Shown here piece after piece: positions 45,068-52,715 of a DNA stretch of 64,000 nucleotides. This DNA comes from Pseudomonadota bacterium. Its GTDB lineage: Bacteria > Myxococcota_A > UBA796 > GCA-2862545. Both the position numbers and the translations under genes were made by a program. The DNA lies in the NCBI GenBank assembly GCA_023954855.1, contig JAGSGY010000007.1:1-64000 (forward strand). Reading direction: 5' to 3'. Numbering within the stretch: position 1 is the stretch's first letter; every line of letters starts with the position of its first letter. The notes beneath the pieces were generated by a model. The model was not told the origin of the DNA, ran no database searches, and saw only the letters and a list, made by a program, of their open reading frames with translations.

Positions 45068-45955
45068 CTAGCGGCGACGGCGGCCGCGTGAACCGTAGGC
45101 GGTGGGATCTTTCTCTTCAACCCGCTGTCCACGAATGATCTTGAGCGTGGTCGTGGTTGTTGCTGTGCTGGAGCTGGTACCGCTTCCGCGGCGGACCTTC
45201 TTTCGCATCGAGTCCTTTCCGATGAGATCCTTCGGGCTCGCGCCGTTGGTCTCGACCTCGGTGACGTCGATATCGTTGCGAAGGGTCAGCGTGACTGCCG
45301 CCTCGCGCACGGAGTGGGTCATCTTGAGGGCGTCTTCGGGAGTGAGTGCGAGGGTCACAGACGGGGCTTGCTTGCCCGTGTTCAGCGCCTCGCCCTGGCC
45401 GACCATGTTGTCGACGGCGAGGACCTGCACGGCCTGAAGAAGGGTGAGGGTCTGCTTCTCGTTCGTGACGACGCCGTTGTTCACGGAGACGAGCACGTCG
45501 ACGTAGTTGCCGGGCATGACGAAGCCAGACACCGCGCTTCCGTTCGTGATGTTGACCGGCAGCGCCCGCATTCCTCGAGGAATGATGGCGTTGAGGCCCG
45601 TGCCCTCTTCAGCTTGAGCCAGACGCTCCTCGCGGAGGTACTCGTGCTTCAGCACGCGCTCCTTCGGGACGCGGCCGTACACGTCTTCGGGCCGACTAAA
45701 GGTCGTGGCGGGCACGAAGTGGGGCGGTACTTCGAACACGGTGAGGTCTTCCTCGCCGAGGGTTCCACCCTGAGCGAGGTTCCGTGCTGCGATCACGACC
45801 GGGACGTTTTGCTCGCGCTGGCGCGCCTCGGCGAGCTGCGTCTCGTAGTCCTGTACGAGGGCGTACAGTCCGTAGGCGGCGCCAGACGCCATGAATAGTG
45901 CGATGCCCATGAACGCGATCGCGCGCCCACGACCGCCAGTGTTTTGGCGTGCCAT
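45068..45955 (-). CDS. cpaB: Tad pilus assembly protein CpaB/RcpC
   Basis: 295 residues. One N-terminal membrane helix (AIAFMGIALFMASGAAYGLY), then an SAF-type domain (PVVIAARNLAQGGTLGEEDL through GLNAIIPRGMRALPVNITNG) and the RcpC domain with GFVMPGNYVDVLVSV. The C-terminus is basic with a Ser/Thr run (TSSSTATTTTTL) and ends RGRRRR. CpaB acts in the periplasm with the secretin. The 204-bp gap to flp holds a terminator and a second hairpin. Confidence 0.92.
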   Translation of the reverse strand: MARQNTGGRGRAIAFMGIALFMASGAAYGLYALVQDYETQLAEARQREQNVPVVIAARNLAQGGTLGEEDLTVFEVPPHFVPATTFSRPEDVYGRVPKERVLKHEYLREERLAQAEEGTGLNAIIPRGMRALPVNITNGSAVSGFVMPGNYVDVLVSVNNGVVTNEKQTLTLLQAVQVLAVDNMVGQGEALNTGKQAPSVTLALTPEDALKMTHSVREAAVTLTLRNDIDVTEVETNGASPKDLIGKDSMRKKVRRGSGTSSSTATTTTTLKIIRGQRVEEKDPTAYGSRGRRRR

Positions 45956-46077
45956 CTTCGACCTCCAATCCCCGAGCTAGACCCAACCGGGTCCGCGTTC
46001 CCTTTCTACCCCATTCGGGACCACGAATAAACCGCCGATGCGCGCAAACTTCGATCCGCGGACCCCACAACGACGAA

Positions 46078-46108
46078 GGGCCATCCACCGATAGACGGTG
46101 AGTGGCCC
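46078..46108 (-). repeat. Second hairpin downstream of flp
   Basis: GGGCCATCCACCG - ATAGA - CGGTGAGTGGCCC folds into a 13-step stem with one mismatch and one wobble. It lies 4 bp beyond the T-run of the flp terminator on the minus strand and lacks its own T-run. It may back up termination or protect the 5' end of the downstream cpaB transcript. Confidence 0.6.
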
Positions 46109-46112
46109 AACG

Positions 46113-46142
46113 AAAAAGGGCTGCCGGGTGACCGACAGCCCC
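46113..46142 (-). terminator. Rho-independent terminator after flp
   Basis: Read on the minus strand: a 10-bp stem (GGGCTGTCGG with CCGGCAGCCC, one G-U wobble), a 4-nt loop and then TTTTT. It starts about 18 bp after the flp stop. Partial termination here would give many flp transcripts relative to the assembly genes, as expected for a major pilin. Confidence 0.88.
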
Positions 46143-46159
46143 TCGTTCCTTCGACTTCC

Positions 46160-46318
46160 CTACGACGGGAGGGAGTTGCCGACGGAGGAGAACGTCGTGC
46201 GGAGACGGGTACCGATGAGGGTAACCGCGCCGATGATGACGACAGCAATAAGGGCGGCGATGAGGCCGTACTCGATGGCGGTTGCGCCATTCTCGTCGCG
46301 AACGAAGCTGGAAAGCAT
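46160..46318 (-). CDS. flp: Flp-type major pilin
   Basis: 52 residues, too short for ordinary ORF lists. Translation begins MLSSFVRDENGATAIEYGLI. The prepilin cleavage site is G11-A12 with the expected E at mature position +5 (E16), adjacent to Y17, the Flp signature 'ATAIEY'. It continues as one hydrophobic helix (IAALIAVVIIGAVTLIG) and ends in a short polar tail. A GGAG precedes the ATG. It is the first gene of the Tad operon and forms the pilus fibre after cleavage by a TadV/CpaA peptidase, which is not found in this window. Confidence 0.95.
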   Translation of the reverse strand: MLSSFVRDENGATAIEYGLIAALIAVVIIGAVTLIGTRLRTTFSSVGNSLPS

Positions 46319-46377
46319 TGGAGACTCCAGGAGTTGTTTGGGATCCGCCCGGGTGGGCAGACCGCCCGTGCACAGTG

Positions 46378-46406
46378 AGTATGTCTATGTGACGCGTTTC
46401 TTTCAA
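46378..46406 (-). promoter_or_regulatory. Sigma-70-type promoter for flp and the Tad operon
   Basis: On the minus strand TTGAAA (46401-46406) and CATACT (46378-46383) are separated by exactly 17 bp, in the only AT-rich patch nearby and about 60 bp upstream of the flp ATG. The match is good for a GC-rich genome. Confidence 0.6.
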
Positions 46407-46536
46407 GATAATTTTCATACACCCCCCTGACACCCCCGGCTCGAACGGGCTGTCATGAGGGTTTGGGCGTGCAGGAAAATTTCCGGCACACCCCTGCGAA
46501 AATGGAACTCGTTCGCGATCGTGTGGCCTCGAGGTG

Positions 46537-47616
46537 TCAGCTCTTGGCGCGGAGACCGATTTGGCGGCCCAGCAGGTGGGCTCGCCATCCCCTTGGGGCA
46601 ATGCCTGCGGCGAGTTCGTCGACAACGCGGGGAGGCGCCACGAGCCCCGCCGCCCACTGGTCTGCCTGCCCCTGCATGAGGATGGAGGCCCAAATCCCTG
46701 CCCGGTGCGCTTCCTCTTGGCTTCCACGGGTGAACCGAACCGGGAGGAGATGTGGCGATCGCCGACTGACGCGTTGGATGAGTTCTGCGAGTCGCTCGCC
46801 GTGTTGGGTTGCGAAGCGTCGAGGAAAGCGTCGATTTGCCTCGATCCGCTCCCGGGTCATCGGCTGGCGCTTTGCGAGGTCGAGTAGGTGTCCGTCCGCG
46901 AGGACCGCGGATGGGCTGGTGCCGGTCTCGCTAGCCAGCCGATCCCGGAACACCACGAGCTCCTCAAGAATGGCGGCGGCCAGGGGCGTGAGCGTGTCCG
47001 CACCTCGGATGTGACGCCATGTCCTACGGGACTCCGCCTCGAGGATCGTCTTGGTGACGTCCGTGGCCAGCTCGCTCCGTCCAAGGCTATCGAGCCTGTC
47101 CTGCAGGCAGTCCGCCAACTCGCACAGCCGGGCGACGTCGCCTGCGGCATAGCGAAGTTGCCGGGTAGAGAGTGGCCGCACGCTCCAGTCGCTCATGGTG
47201 GCCTCGGGCTCCGGCTCTGCGGCGAGGATCTCGCGAAGGAGCCAGGAAAATCCGGCTGGATAGACCGTTGTGCACAGGCCGGCGGCGATCTGAGTGTCGA
47301 AGACAGAAGACGGAGCCCCGAGCGTCGGCCTTAGCAAGAGAAGGTCCTGGCGAGCTGAATGGAGCACCCATTGCTTGCCGGCCACGTGGCTTGCGAGTGC
47401 CTCGAGAAGCTCGGGGTTCTTGGCGTCGAGAACAAAGGGCGTCCCGCCAGGGACCGCGATCGAAACGACGAAGAGTTCCGGCACGGTGCGCCGCTCGGGA
47501 TGAAACTCCGTGTCCACAGCGAGGCGATCCGACCCATCGAGCAAGTCGATGAGTGGGGCCAGTTCGTGGATTTCCGTCAGAAGCTTGGGGGTCACCATGA
47601 CCAATTGGTACGCCAT
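46537..47616 (-). CDS. rnd: Ribonuclease D
   Basis: 359 residues. The DEDD 3'-5' exonuclease domain (about 20-190) shows D35 and E37 in LAVDTEFH, LHSARQDLLLL with the second Asp, and YAAGDVARL with the final Asp. An HRDC-type helical domain follows (about 205-290). It trims 3' ends of tRNA and other small RNAs. Start ATG at 47616 is used; an internal ATG at 47598 that overlaps the upstream stop (ATGGTGA) is an alternative. Either way it is coupled to the preceding hypothetical gene. Confidence 0.92.
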   Translation of the reverse strand: MAYQLVMVTPKLLTEIHELAPLIDLLDGSDRLAVDTEFHPERRTVPELFVVSIAVPGGTPFVLDAKNPELLEALASHVAGKQWVLHSARQDLLLLRPTLGAPSSVFDTQIAAGLCTTVYPAGFSWLLREILAAEPEPEATMSDWSVRPLSTRQLRYAAGDVARLCELADCLQDRLDSLGRSELATDVTKTILEAESRRTWRHIRGADTLTPLAAAILEELVVFRDRLASETGTSPSAVLADGHLLDLAKRQPMTRERIEANRRFPRRFATQHGERLAELIQRVSRRSPHLLPVRFTRGSQEEAHRAGIWASILMQGQADQWAAGLVAPPRVVDELAAGIAPRGWRAHLLGRQIGLRAKS

Positions 47617-48185
47617 CCACTTCGATCGTTGGCGACCCAGCTCGTTGTCGAGGAGCGCCTGCCCTCGATGCGGCTTTCAATGGTCAGGCGCCACGTGGTC
47701 CGAGTGCGCCGGAGCAGGACACGGCGCGTGCTTCCCTCTTCGAGAGGCTCGCGCAAGACGTCGCGCTCGTTCAGGCCCAAGAGAGGGGCGCCGACAGACT
47801 CGAGCAGCTCATCCAGCCTTGCGAAGAGCGCGGCGGCCGCGAGACTTGCGCACGCCGACCGAAGCAGGGCGCTGCCATCAGCATGGCTCGTCCAGCGAAA
47901 GCTCGGGCCTCGACCCGGGTCCCGCAGATGGCTCGGTCGCGACCACTCCACGCTCAGGGGAGAGACGAGGACGTGTGCGGCGTGATCCGCGGATCCAGCG
48001 CAGAGCAGTCCACCGGGCCCGGCGGTGATCCAGGCCTCGGCCATCGTGCCTGCGCGGGCGCTGGACAGCCAGAGGAGCGTCTCATCTCCGACAGCGTGGA
48101 GCGCATAGTGCAGCTCGACGAGGGGAGGAGGCGTTGTGGACGGCGTGAACCCAGAGGGGCGCACGACGGCGAGAGAGGGTTGCAT
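47592..48185 (-). CDS. Hypothetical protein upstream of rnd
   Basis: 197 residues from ATG at 48185; the frame is open to 48296 but that would enter the divergent gene. No family recognised. The N-terminal half alternates short strands (VELHYALHAVGDETLLWLSS, GGLLCAGSADHAAHVLVSP), the C-terminal half is helical with a basic end (RRVLLRRTRTTWRLTIESR). No signal or membrane helix. Overlaps rnd by 25 nt (or 7 nt with the alternative start), so the two are probably made together. Confidence 0.55.
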   Translation of the reverse strand: MQPSLAVVRPSGFTPSTTPPPLVELHYALHAVGDETLLWLSSARAGTMAEAWITAGPGGLLCAGSADHAAHVLVSPLSVEWSRPSHLRDPGRGPSFRWTSHADGSALLRSACASLAAAALFARLDELLESVGAPLLGLNERDVLREPLEEGSTRRVLLRRTRTTWRLTIESRIEGRRSSTTSWVANDRSGWRTNWSW

Positions 48186-48287
48186 AGAAGACCCCAGAAG
48201 ATCGCTGGGTGGGTAGCCGGGCAGTGCGCATACCGCAAGCGCCAGGCGGGTTGGGCAAAGGCGGATTACGAGCGGGCCGGAGGACTC

Positions 48288-49133
48288 TTGAACCACCCGT
48301 CATTCGTCGGCCTGCTTCAGTGGATGGTGGAACGGTTTCCGCCGGTGACCTACACCGCCCTCGTCGCGGCCTTCGCCTACGGTGCCGGGCGGCTAGCCAT
48401 TCTTGATGGAGGAAGCTGGAGCTTGCTTCCTGCGGTGGTCGGGTGGCTGTTCTTTCTCCACCTGCGGATCTTCGACGAGCACAAGGACTTCGAGGAGGAT
48501 CGCGTTGCCTACCCCGATCGCGTGCTCTCGCGTGGAGCGATCACCCTTGCGTGGCTCGCTCGTCTCGGACTGGTCATTCTGATTGCCGAGGCGCTCTTCG
48601 CATCCACCGCTGGACTGTTGGCCTTCGGATGGTGGGCCGCCGCCTTTGCCTTTTCGGTGTGCATGTTCTTTGAGTTTGGCCTCGGCGCGTGGTTGCAGCA
48701 GCGCCTATGGCTCTACGCCATCACCCACAATCCAGTGGTGGGGCTGCTCGCGATCTACCTGTACGTGGCCTCAGGCCCTGTGGTGCAGCCGCGCTTCCTC
48801 GGGTTCGTCGCACTGGCCTCTGTCTCGAGCCTGGCGGTCGAGGTGGGCCGGAAGCTTCGGTTGCCAGACGAGGAGATCGCCGGAGTGCCTTCCTACACGA
48901 CTGAGCTGGGGCAAGGTGGAGCGCGTGCGGTCCTTGGCGTACTCCATGTCCTTACGGGAGTGCTCGCGGCGTGGACCGCGACCGCGTACGGGTCGGAGTG
49001 GGGGGGACTGGGGCTTCTCGTCGCTGTGCCGGGATTACTCACGGTTCTTGGGCGTCAGCCCGCCAAGCGCGTTGAACTGGGGGCCTCACTGAGCCTTCTC
49101 ACTGGTCTTCTCTTGCCCGGACTGCTCACATGA
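48288..49133 (+). CDS. UbiA-family prenyltransferase-like membrane protein
   Basis: 281 residues from a TTG at 48288 preceded by GGAGG at ideal distance; the reading frame is open much further up, but there it is antisense to the neighbouring gene. About eight membrane helices. The first prenyl-diphosphate/Mg2+ motif is clear: FDEHKDFEED gives D-x3-D-x3-D. The second, normally D-x3-D in a later loop, appears as EVGRKLRLPDEE and is less canonical. Acceptor unknown. First of four coupled genes; its stop overlaps the next start (ATGA). It likely makes a prenylated or polyprenyl lipid intermediate. Confidence 0.78.
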   Translation: MNHPSFVGLLQWMVERFPPVTYTALVAAFAYGAGRLAILDGGSWSLLPAVVGWLFFLHLRIFDEHKDFEEDRVAYPDRVLSRGAITLAWLARLGLVILIAEALFASTAGLLAFGWWAAAFAFSVCMFFEFGLGAWLQQRLWLYAITHNPVVGLLAIYLYVASGPVVQPRFLGFVALASVSSLAVEVGRKLRLPDEEIAGVPSYTTELGQGGARAVLGVLHVLTGVLAAWTATAYGSEWGGLGLLVAVPGLLTVLGRQPAKRVELGASLSLLTGLLLPGLLT

Positions 49134-51637
49134 CACGCCCTTGGATTCCGCAACACCAAGTCGCCGGTACCTCAGTGATGGACGTGGGAGGAAAGGCCCT
49201 CGGGCTGGCGGCCATCGCCGAGTCCGGCCTTCCGGTGCCTCCATTTGCCGTGGTCACCACGGCCTGCTTTGACTGCGACGCGGACACCCTCGACCGAGTC
49301 GTCTCGGAAGCGGTGTCCTTTATAGGTGAGGGACACTACGCCGTCCGCTCGTCTGCGACGGTGGAGGATGGTGCCGAGGCGAGCTTTGCGGGACAGTTCG
49401 TGAGCGTGTTGGGCGTGGGTTCTGAAGACGTCGCCGACGCGGTGCGTACCTGCTGGGCCTCGGCTGAGCACGAACGCGTGCGCGCCTACGCCGAGCATCA
49501 CGGGGTCGAGACGGGGCCCGTCGCAGTGGTCATTCAGGTGATGATCGAGGGCAGCGCGAGTGGCGTGATGTTCACGCGGGACCCGGATGATCCCGGGGCT
49601 GCGCTCGTGTCCGTCGGTCTGGGACTCGGAGAAGGCGTGGTTCAGGGACTCGTGCCCTGCGACACCTACCGAGTCCGTGGTGGTGACGTCGAGGCCGAGG
49701 TCGCCGACAAGGATTCCCGGGTCGTGCTCGTGGACGGTCAGCCGGTCGAGCAGGAGGTCTCGGGCTCGCGGCGGACTCGTCAGGCCATCGACGACCATCT
49801 GCTGCGCGAGATCGTGGATGCCGGCCGCTACCTCGAGCGGATGGCGCGCTGCCCGCTCGATATCGAGTTCACGGTGAAGGATGGGCGGCCCGTGTTTCTG
49901 CAGGCGCGTCCGATCACCGCCAAGGTGCCGTTTGGGCGTCGACTGCTCTGGGACAACTCCAACATCGTCGAGTCGTACAGTGGAATCACCACGCCGCTGA
50001 CGTTCTCGTTTGCCTCGCGCGCGTACACGATTGTGTACCAGCTGCTGGTGGCTCTGCTCGGCGTTTCAGCGGCTCGCATTCAGGGACATCAGCCCGTGTT
50101 CAGGCGCATGATCGGTCTGATCCGCGGCCGCGTCTACTACAATCTCGATGCGTGGTACCAGACCCTGTCGCTGCTCCCCGGCTTCGCCTTCAACCGAGGC
50201 GCGATGGAGCAGATGATGGGGGTCTCCGAGGAAGCATCCGACGAGGATGCCGGGGCAAACCCATCGGCGGTGGTGGAGGGCGTGCGCATCGCTCGGACGG
50301 GCGCGAAGCTGCTCTGGCGGCTCGGCTGGCTCAAGCGTGACGCGGCGGGCTTTCGGCAGATCGTCTCCTCTCATCTCGACTGGGCCCGAGGTCTCGAGCT
50401 CGATCTGCTGCGCGCCGACGAGTTGCTAGAAGTCTACGAGAAGCTCGAGCAGGCGATTCTCTGGTCGTGGACCCCGCCACTGGTCAACGACCTCTTCTGC
50501 ATGATCTTCTACGCACTGCTGAAGAAGGAAGCCATCCGGCTGACTGGGGACCCCGACACGCAGCTTCACAATGAGCTGCTCAGCGGTAGCGGAGACCTTG
50601 CATCGGCCGCGCCGGTGCGTGACCTGGCTCGCATGGCTGAGCGGATGATGCGGTCGGACCGGCTCAAGGCTGCGCTTTCCTCCGATGCAACGGACCACGA
50701 GGTTCTCGAGGAACTCTGGAAGGACCCGGCGAGCCACGAGGCCCTGCTGGCCTGGTTCGGAGAGTGGGGCGATCGGTCGCCCGACGAGCTCAAGCTCGAG
50801 TGCCCATCGCTACGAGACACGCCGGAGTTCGTCGTCGGCGCGCTGCGTGGCATGGCCAAGCGAGCCGACGTCGACAACCACGCCCCGCAAGAGAGGAGCG
50901 AGGCCGAGGGAACCTACCTTCGCAGCGCCGGATTCAGGCGTCCCTGGTCTTCCTTTGTGCTCTCGCAGGCCCGCCACCGAGTGGCGATGCGAGAGGTGTT
51001 GCGCCTCGACCGCACCCGGGTGTTCGGCCTGATGCGCGAGGTGTTTCGCGCCTTCGCCGCCCGCTATGTCGAAGCGGGGCTGCTCCAAGACAAGACGCAG
51101 ATCTTCTACCTGACCGTCGAAGAGATCCTTGGCGTGGCGCGCGGAACCGCTGTGACGCTTGATCTCGGTGCACTCGCATCCATCCGCCAGCGCGAGTTCG
51201 AGGCGTTCGCCGAGCTCGATGAGCCTGATGAGCGCTTTCACACCTTTGGTGCGGTGCACATTCACAACCGCTTCGTCGGACGCCGTGAGGCCGTCGAGGC
51301 GCTCGATGAGCATGAGATCGTGGGAACCCCGTGCCATCCCGGGGTCGTGACTGCGCGTGCGGTCGTGGTGGTTGATCCGCGTGAACGCCCTGACCTCGAG
51401 GGTGGCATCCTCATCGCCCACCGGACCGACCCCGGATGGGTGCCCCTGTTCCCCACCGCATCGGCGGTGGTCGTCGAGCGCGGCAGTCTCCTGTCCCACA
51501 GCGCGGTGGTGGCTCGCGAGCTCGGCCTGCCCGCCATCGTGGGTGCACGCGGGCTGCTCGACTGGGTTCAGGACGGGGAGATGCTCACGATCGACGGCTC
51601 GACGGGCCGAATTCGCCGAGGAACACCTGATGAGTGA
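49130..51637 (+). CDS. PEP-synthase/PPDK-like enzyme (ATP-grasp plus phosphohistidine domain)
   Basis: 835 residues. N-terminal PPDK-type ATP-binding domain (about 12-270): VGGKALGLAAIAESGLPVPP, YAVRSSATVEDGAEASFAGQ, IEGSASGVMFTRDPDD, FLQARPIT. A middle domain of about 430 residues has no similarity I can name. The C-terminal swivel domain (about 715-830) has the phosphorylatable H790 in RGSLLSHSAVVARELGLPAI. No C-terminal PEP/pyruvate barrel is seen, so it resembles the layout of rifampicin phosphotransferase rather than true PEP synthase: ATP's phosphate would be passed via the His to a substrate held by the middle domain. Overlaps both neighbours; substrate perhaps the lipid of this operon. 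Confidence 0.85.
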   Translation: MTRPWIPQHQVAGTSVMDVGGKALGLAAIAESGLPVPPFAVVTTACFDCDADTLDRVVSEAVSFIGEGHYAVRSSATVEDGAEASFAGQFVSVLGVGSEDVADAVRTCWASAEHERVRAYAEHHGVETGPVAVVIQVMIEGSASGVMFTRDPDDPGAALVSVGLGLGEGVVQGLVPCDTYRVRGGDVEAEVADKDSRVVLVDGQPVEQEVSGSRRTRQAIDDHLLREIVDAGRYLERMARCPLDIEFTVKDGRPVFLQARPITAKVPFGRRLLWDNSNIVESYSGITTPLTFSFASRAYTIVYQLLVALLGVSAARIQGHQPVFRRMIGLIRGRVYYNLDAWYQTLSLLPGFAFNRGAMEQMMGVSEEASDEDAGANPSAVVEGVRIARTGAKLLWRLGWLKRDAAGFRQIVSSHLDWARGLELDLLRADELLEVYEKLEQAILWSWTPPLVNDLFCMIFYALLKKEAIRLTGDPDTQLHNELLSGSGDLASAAPVRDLARMAERMMRSDRLKAALSSDATDHEVLEELWKDPASHEALLAWFGEWGDRSPDELKLECPSLRDTPEFVVGALRGMAKRADVDNHAPQERSEAEGTYLRSAGFRRPWSSFVLSQARHRVAMREVLRLDRTRVFGLMREVFRAFAARYVEAGLLQDKTQIFYLTVEEILGVARGTAVTLDLGALASIRQREFEAFAELDEPDERFHTFGAVHIHNRFVGRREAVEALDEHEIVGTPCHPGVVTARAVVVVDPRERPDLEGGILIAHRTDPGWVPLFPTASAVVVERGSLLSHSAVVARELGLPAIVGARGLLDWVQDGEMLTIDGSTGRIRRGTPDE

Positions 51638-52715
51638 CGCCCGCGATGTGCTCGCGACGCGCCTGTCTTACGCCCAGTGCTGGGAGGATGGCGAGCGGGT
51701 CATTGATGCCCTCGACCCGGCGGGGAAGACGCTCTGTTCAATTGCTTCGGGCGGTGACAACACGCTGGGCCTGTTGGCGGCTGGTGCGGAACGCATCATT
51801 GCGCTCGACCTCTCGATTCCGCAGCTGGCGGTGACCGAGCTGAAGCTCAAGGCGTCGGTGATGGATCCGAGTGAGTATCGGGTGCTGCTCGGGGTGGACC
51901 CGGGTGACTCTCTCGCTCTATACGCGCGGATTCGGACTGATCTCTCCGCTTCGTCGCGCGGGTGGCTCGACGCACATCCGGAGCTGCTCGAGGCCTCGTT
52001 GGTCCGGGCGGGCCGGTTCGAGAGCTACCTGAACCTGTTCAGAACGCGCATCTTGCCGCTGGTGCATGGTCGGAGGGCGATCGGAAAGTGGTTCGAGCTC
52101 GACACTCGAGAAGGGCGCGCCGAGTACTACCGCGAGACCTGGAACCGTAGGCGCTGGCGGGCGATGTTTCGCGTGTTCTTCTCGCAGCGCGTTCTCGCGG
52201 CGAGGGGACGCTCCCCCGAGCACTTTCGATACGTCGACGGGCCGGTGTCCGAGGCCTTTCTCGCCCGCACGCAGCATGCGCTCGTCGACCTCGAGCCGGC
52301 GCAGAACCCTTACCTACAGTGGATGCTGCTTGGCCGGTGGCTGCCGGGCAGCGAGCCGCGGTACCTCTCCGAAGATGGCCAGGCTGTGATTGCCGAACGC
52401 CGGGATGCGGTCGAGTTGATCGAAGCGCCGCTGGGCGTCGCGCTCGAGTCCGTCGAGGACGGAAGTCTCGATGGATTCAACCTCTCCAACGTCTTCGAGT
52501 ACCTACCCGAAGACATCGTGCTCGAATTGCTTCGCGAGGCTGCGCGCACCGGCCGTCCTGGCTCACGCCTGGCCTATTTCAACTTGCTGGTACCTCGGTC
52601 GCGGCCGGACGAGCTGGCAGATCGCCTGCAACCACTGACCGAGCTCGCCGAACGGTTGCACCGTGAAGACCGCGCGTTCGTCTACAGTGCAATGCGAGTC
52701 GAGGAGGTTCGTTGA
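51630..52715 (+). CDS. BtaA-like (DUF3419) S-adenosylmethionine 3-amino-3-carboxypropyltransferase
   Basis: 361 residues from ATG at 51630, overlapping the previous stop by 8 nt; the frame runs on upstream but inside the previous gene. Family lines: RLSYAQCWEDGERVIDAL, then the AdoMet-binding SIASGGDNTLGLLAAG and IIALDLSIPQLAVTELKLKA, and FNLSNVFEYLPEDIVLELL. DUF3419 proteins include BtaA, which transfers the aminocarboxypropyl group of AdoMet to diacylglycerol as the first step of betaine-lipid synthesis. No BtaB N-methyltransferase is next to it, so the product may be a different lipid or a homoserine-type ether. It overlaps the exporter gene (TTGA). Confidence 0.88.
   Translation: MSDARDVLATRLSYAQCWEDGERVIDALDPAGKTLCSIASGGDNTLGLLAAGAERIIALDLSIPQLAVTELKLKASVMDPSEYRVLLGVDPGDSLALYARIRTDLSASSRGWLDAHPELLEASLVRAGRFESYLNLFRTRILPLVHGRRAIGKWFELDTREGRAEYYRETWNRRRWRAMFRVFFSQRVLAARGRSPEHFRYVDGPVSEAFLARTQHALVDLEPAQNPYLQWMLLGRWLPGSEPRYLSEDGQAVIAERRDAVELIEAPLGVALESVEDGSLDGFNLSNVFEYLPEDIVLELLREAARTGRPGSRLAYFNLLVPRSRPDELADRLQPLTELAERLHREDRAFVYSAMRVEEVR

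Noticed and set aside
47883-48287. N-terminal extension of the UbiA-like gene
   Set aside because: The stretch is antisense to the hypothetical gene before rnd and non-hydrophobic; the TTG at 48288 has an ideal ribosome-binding site.
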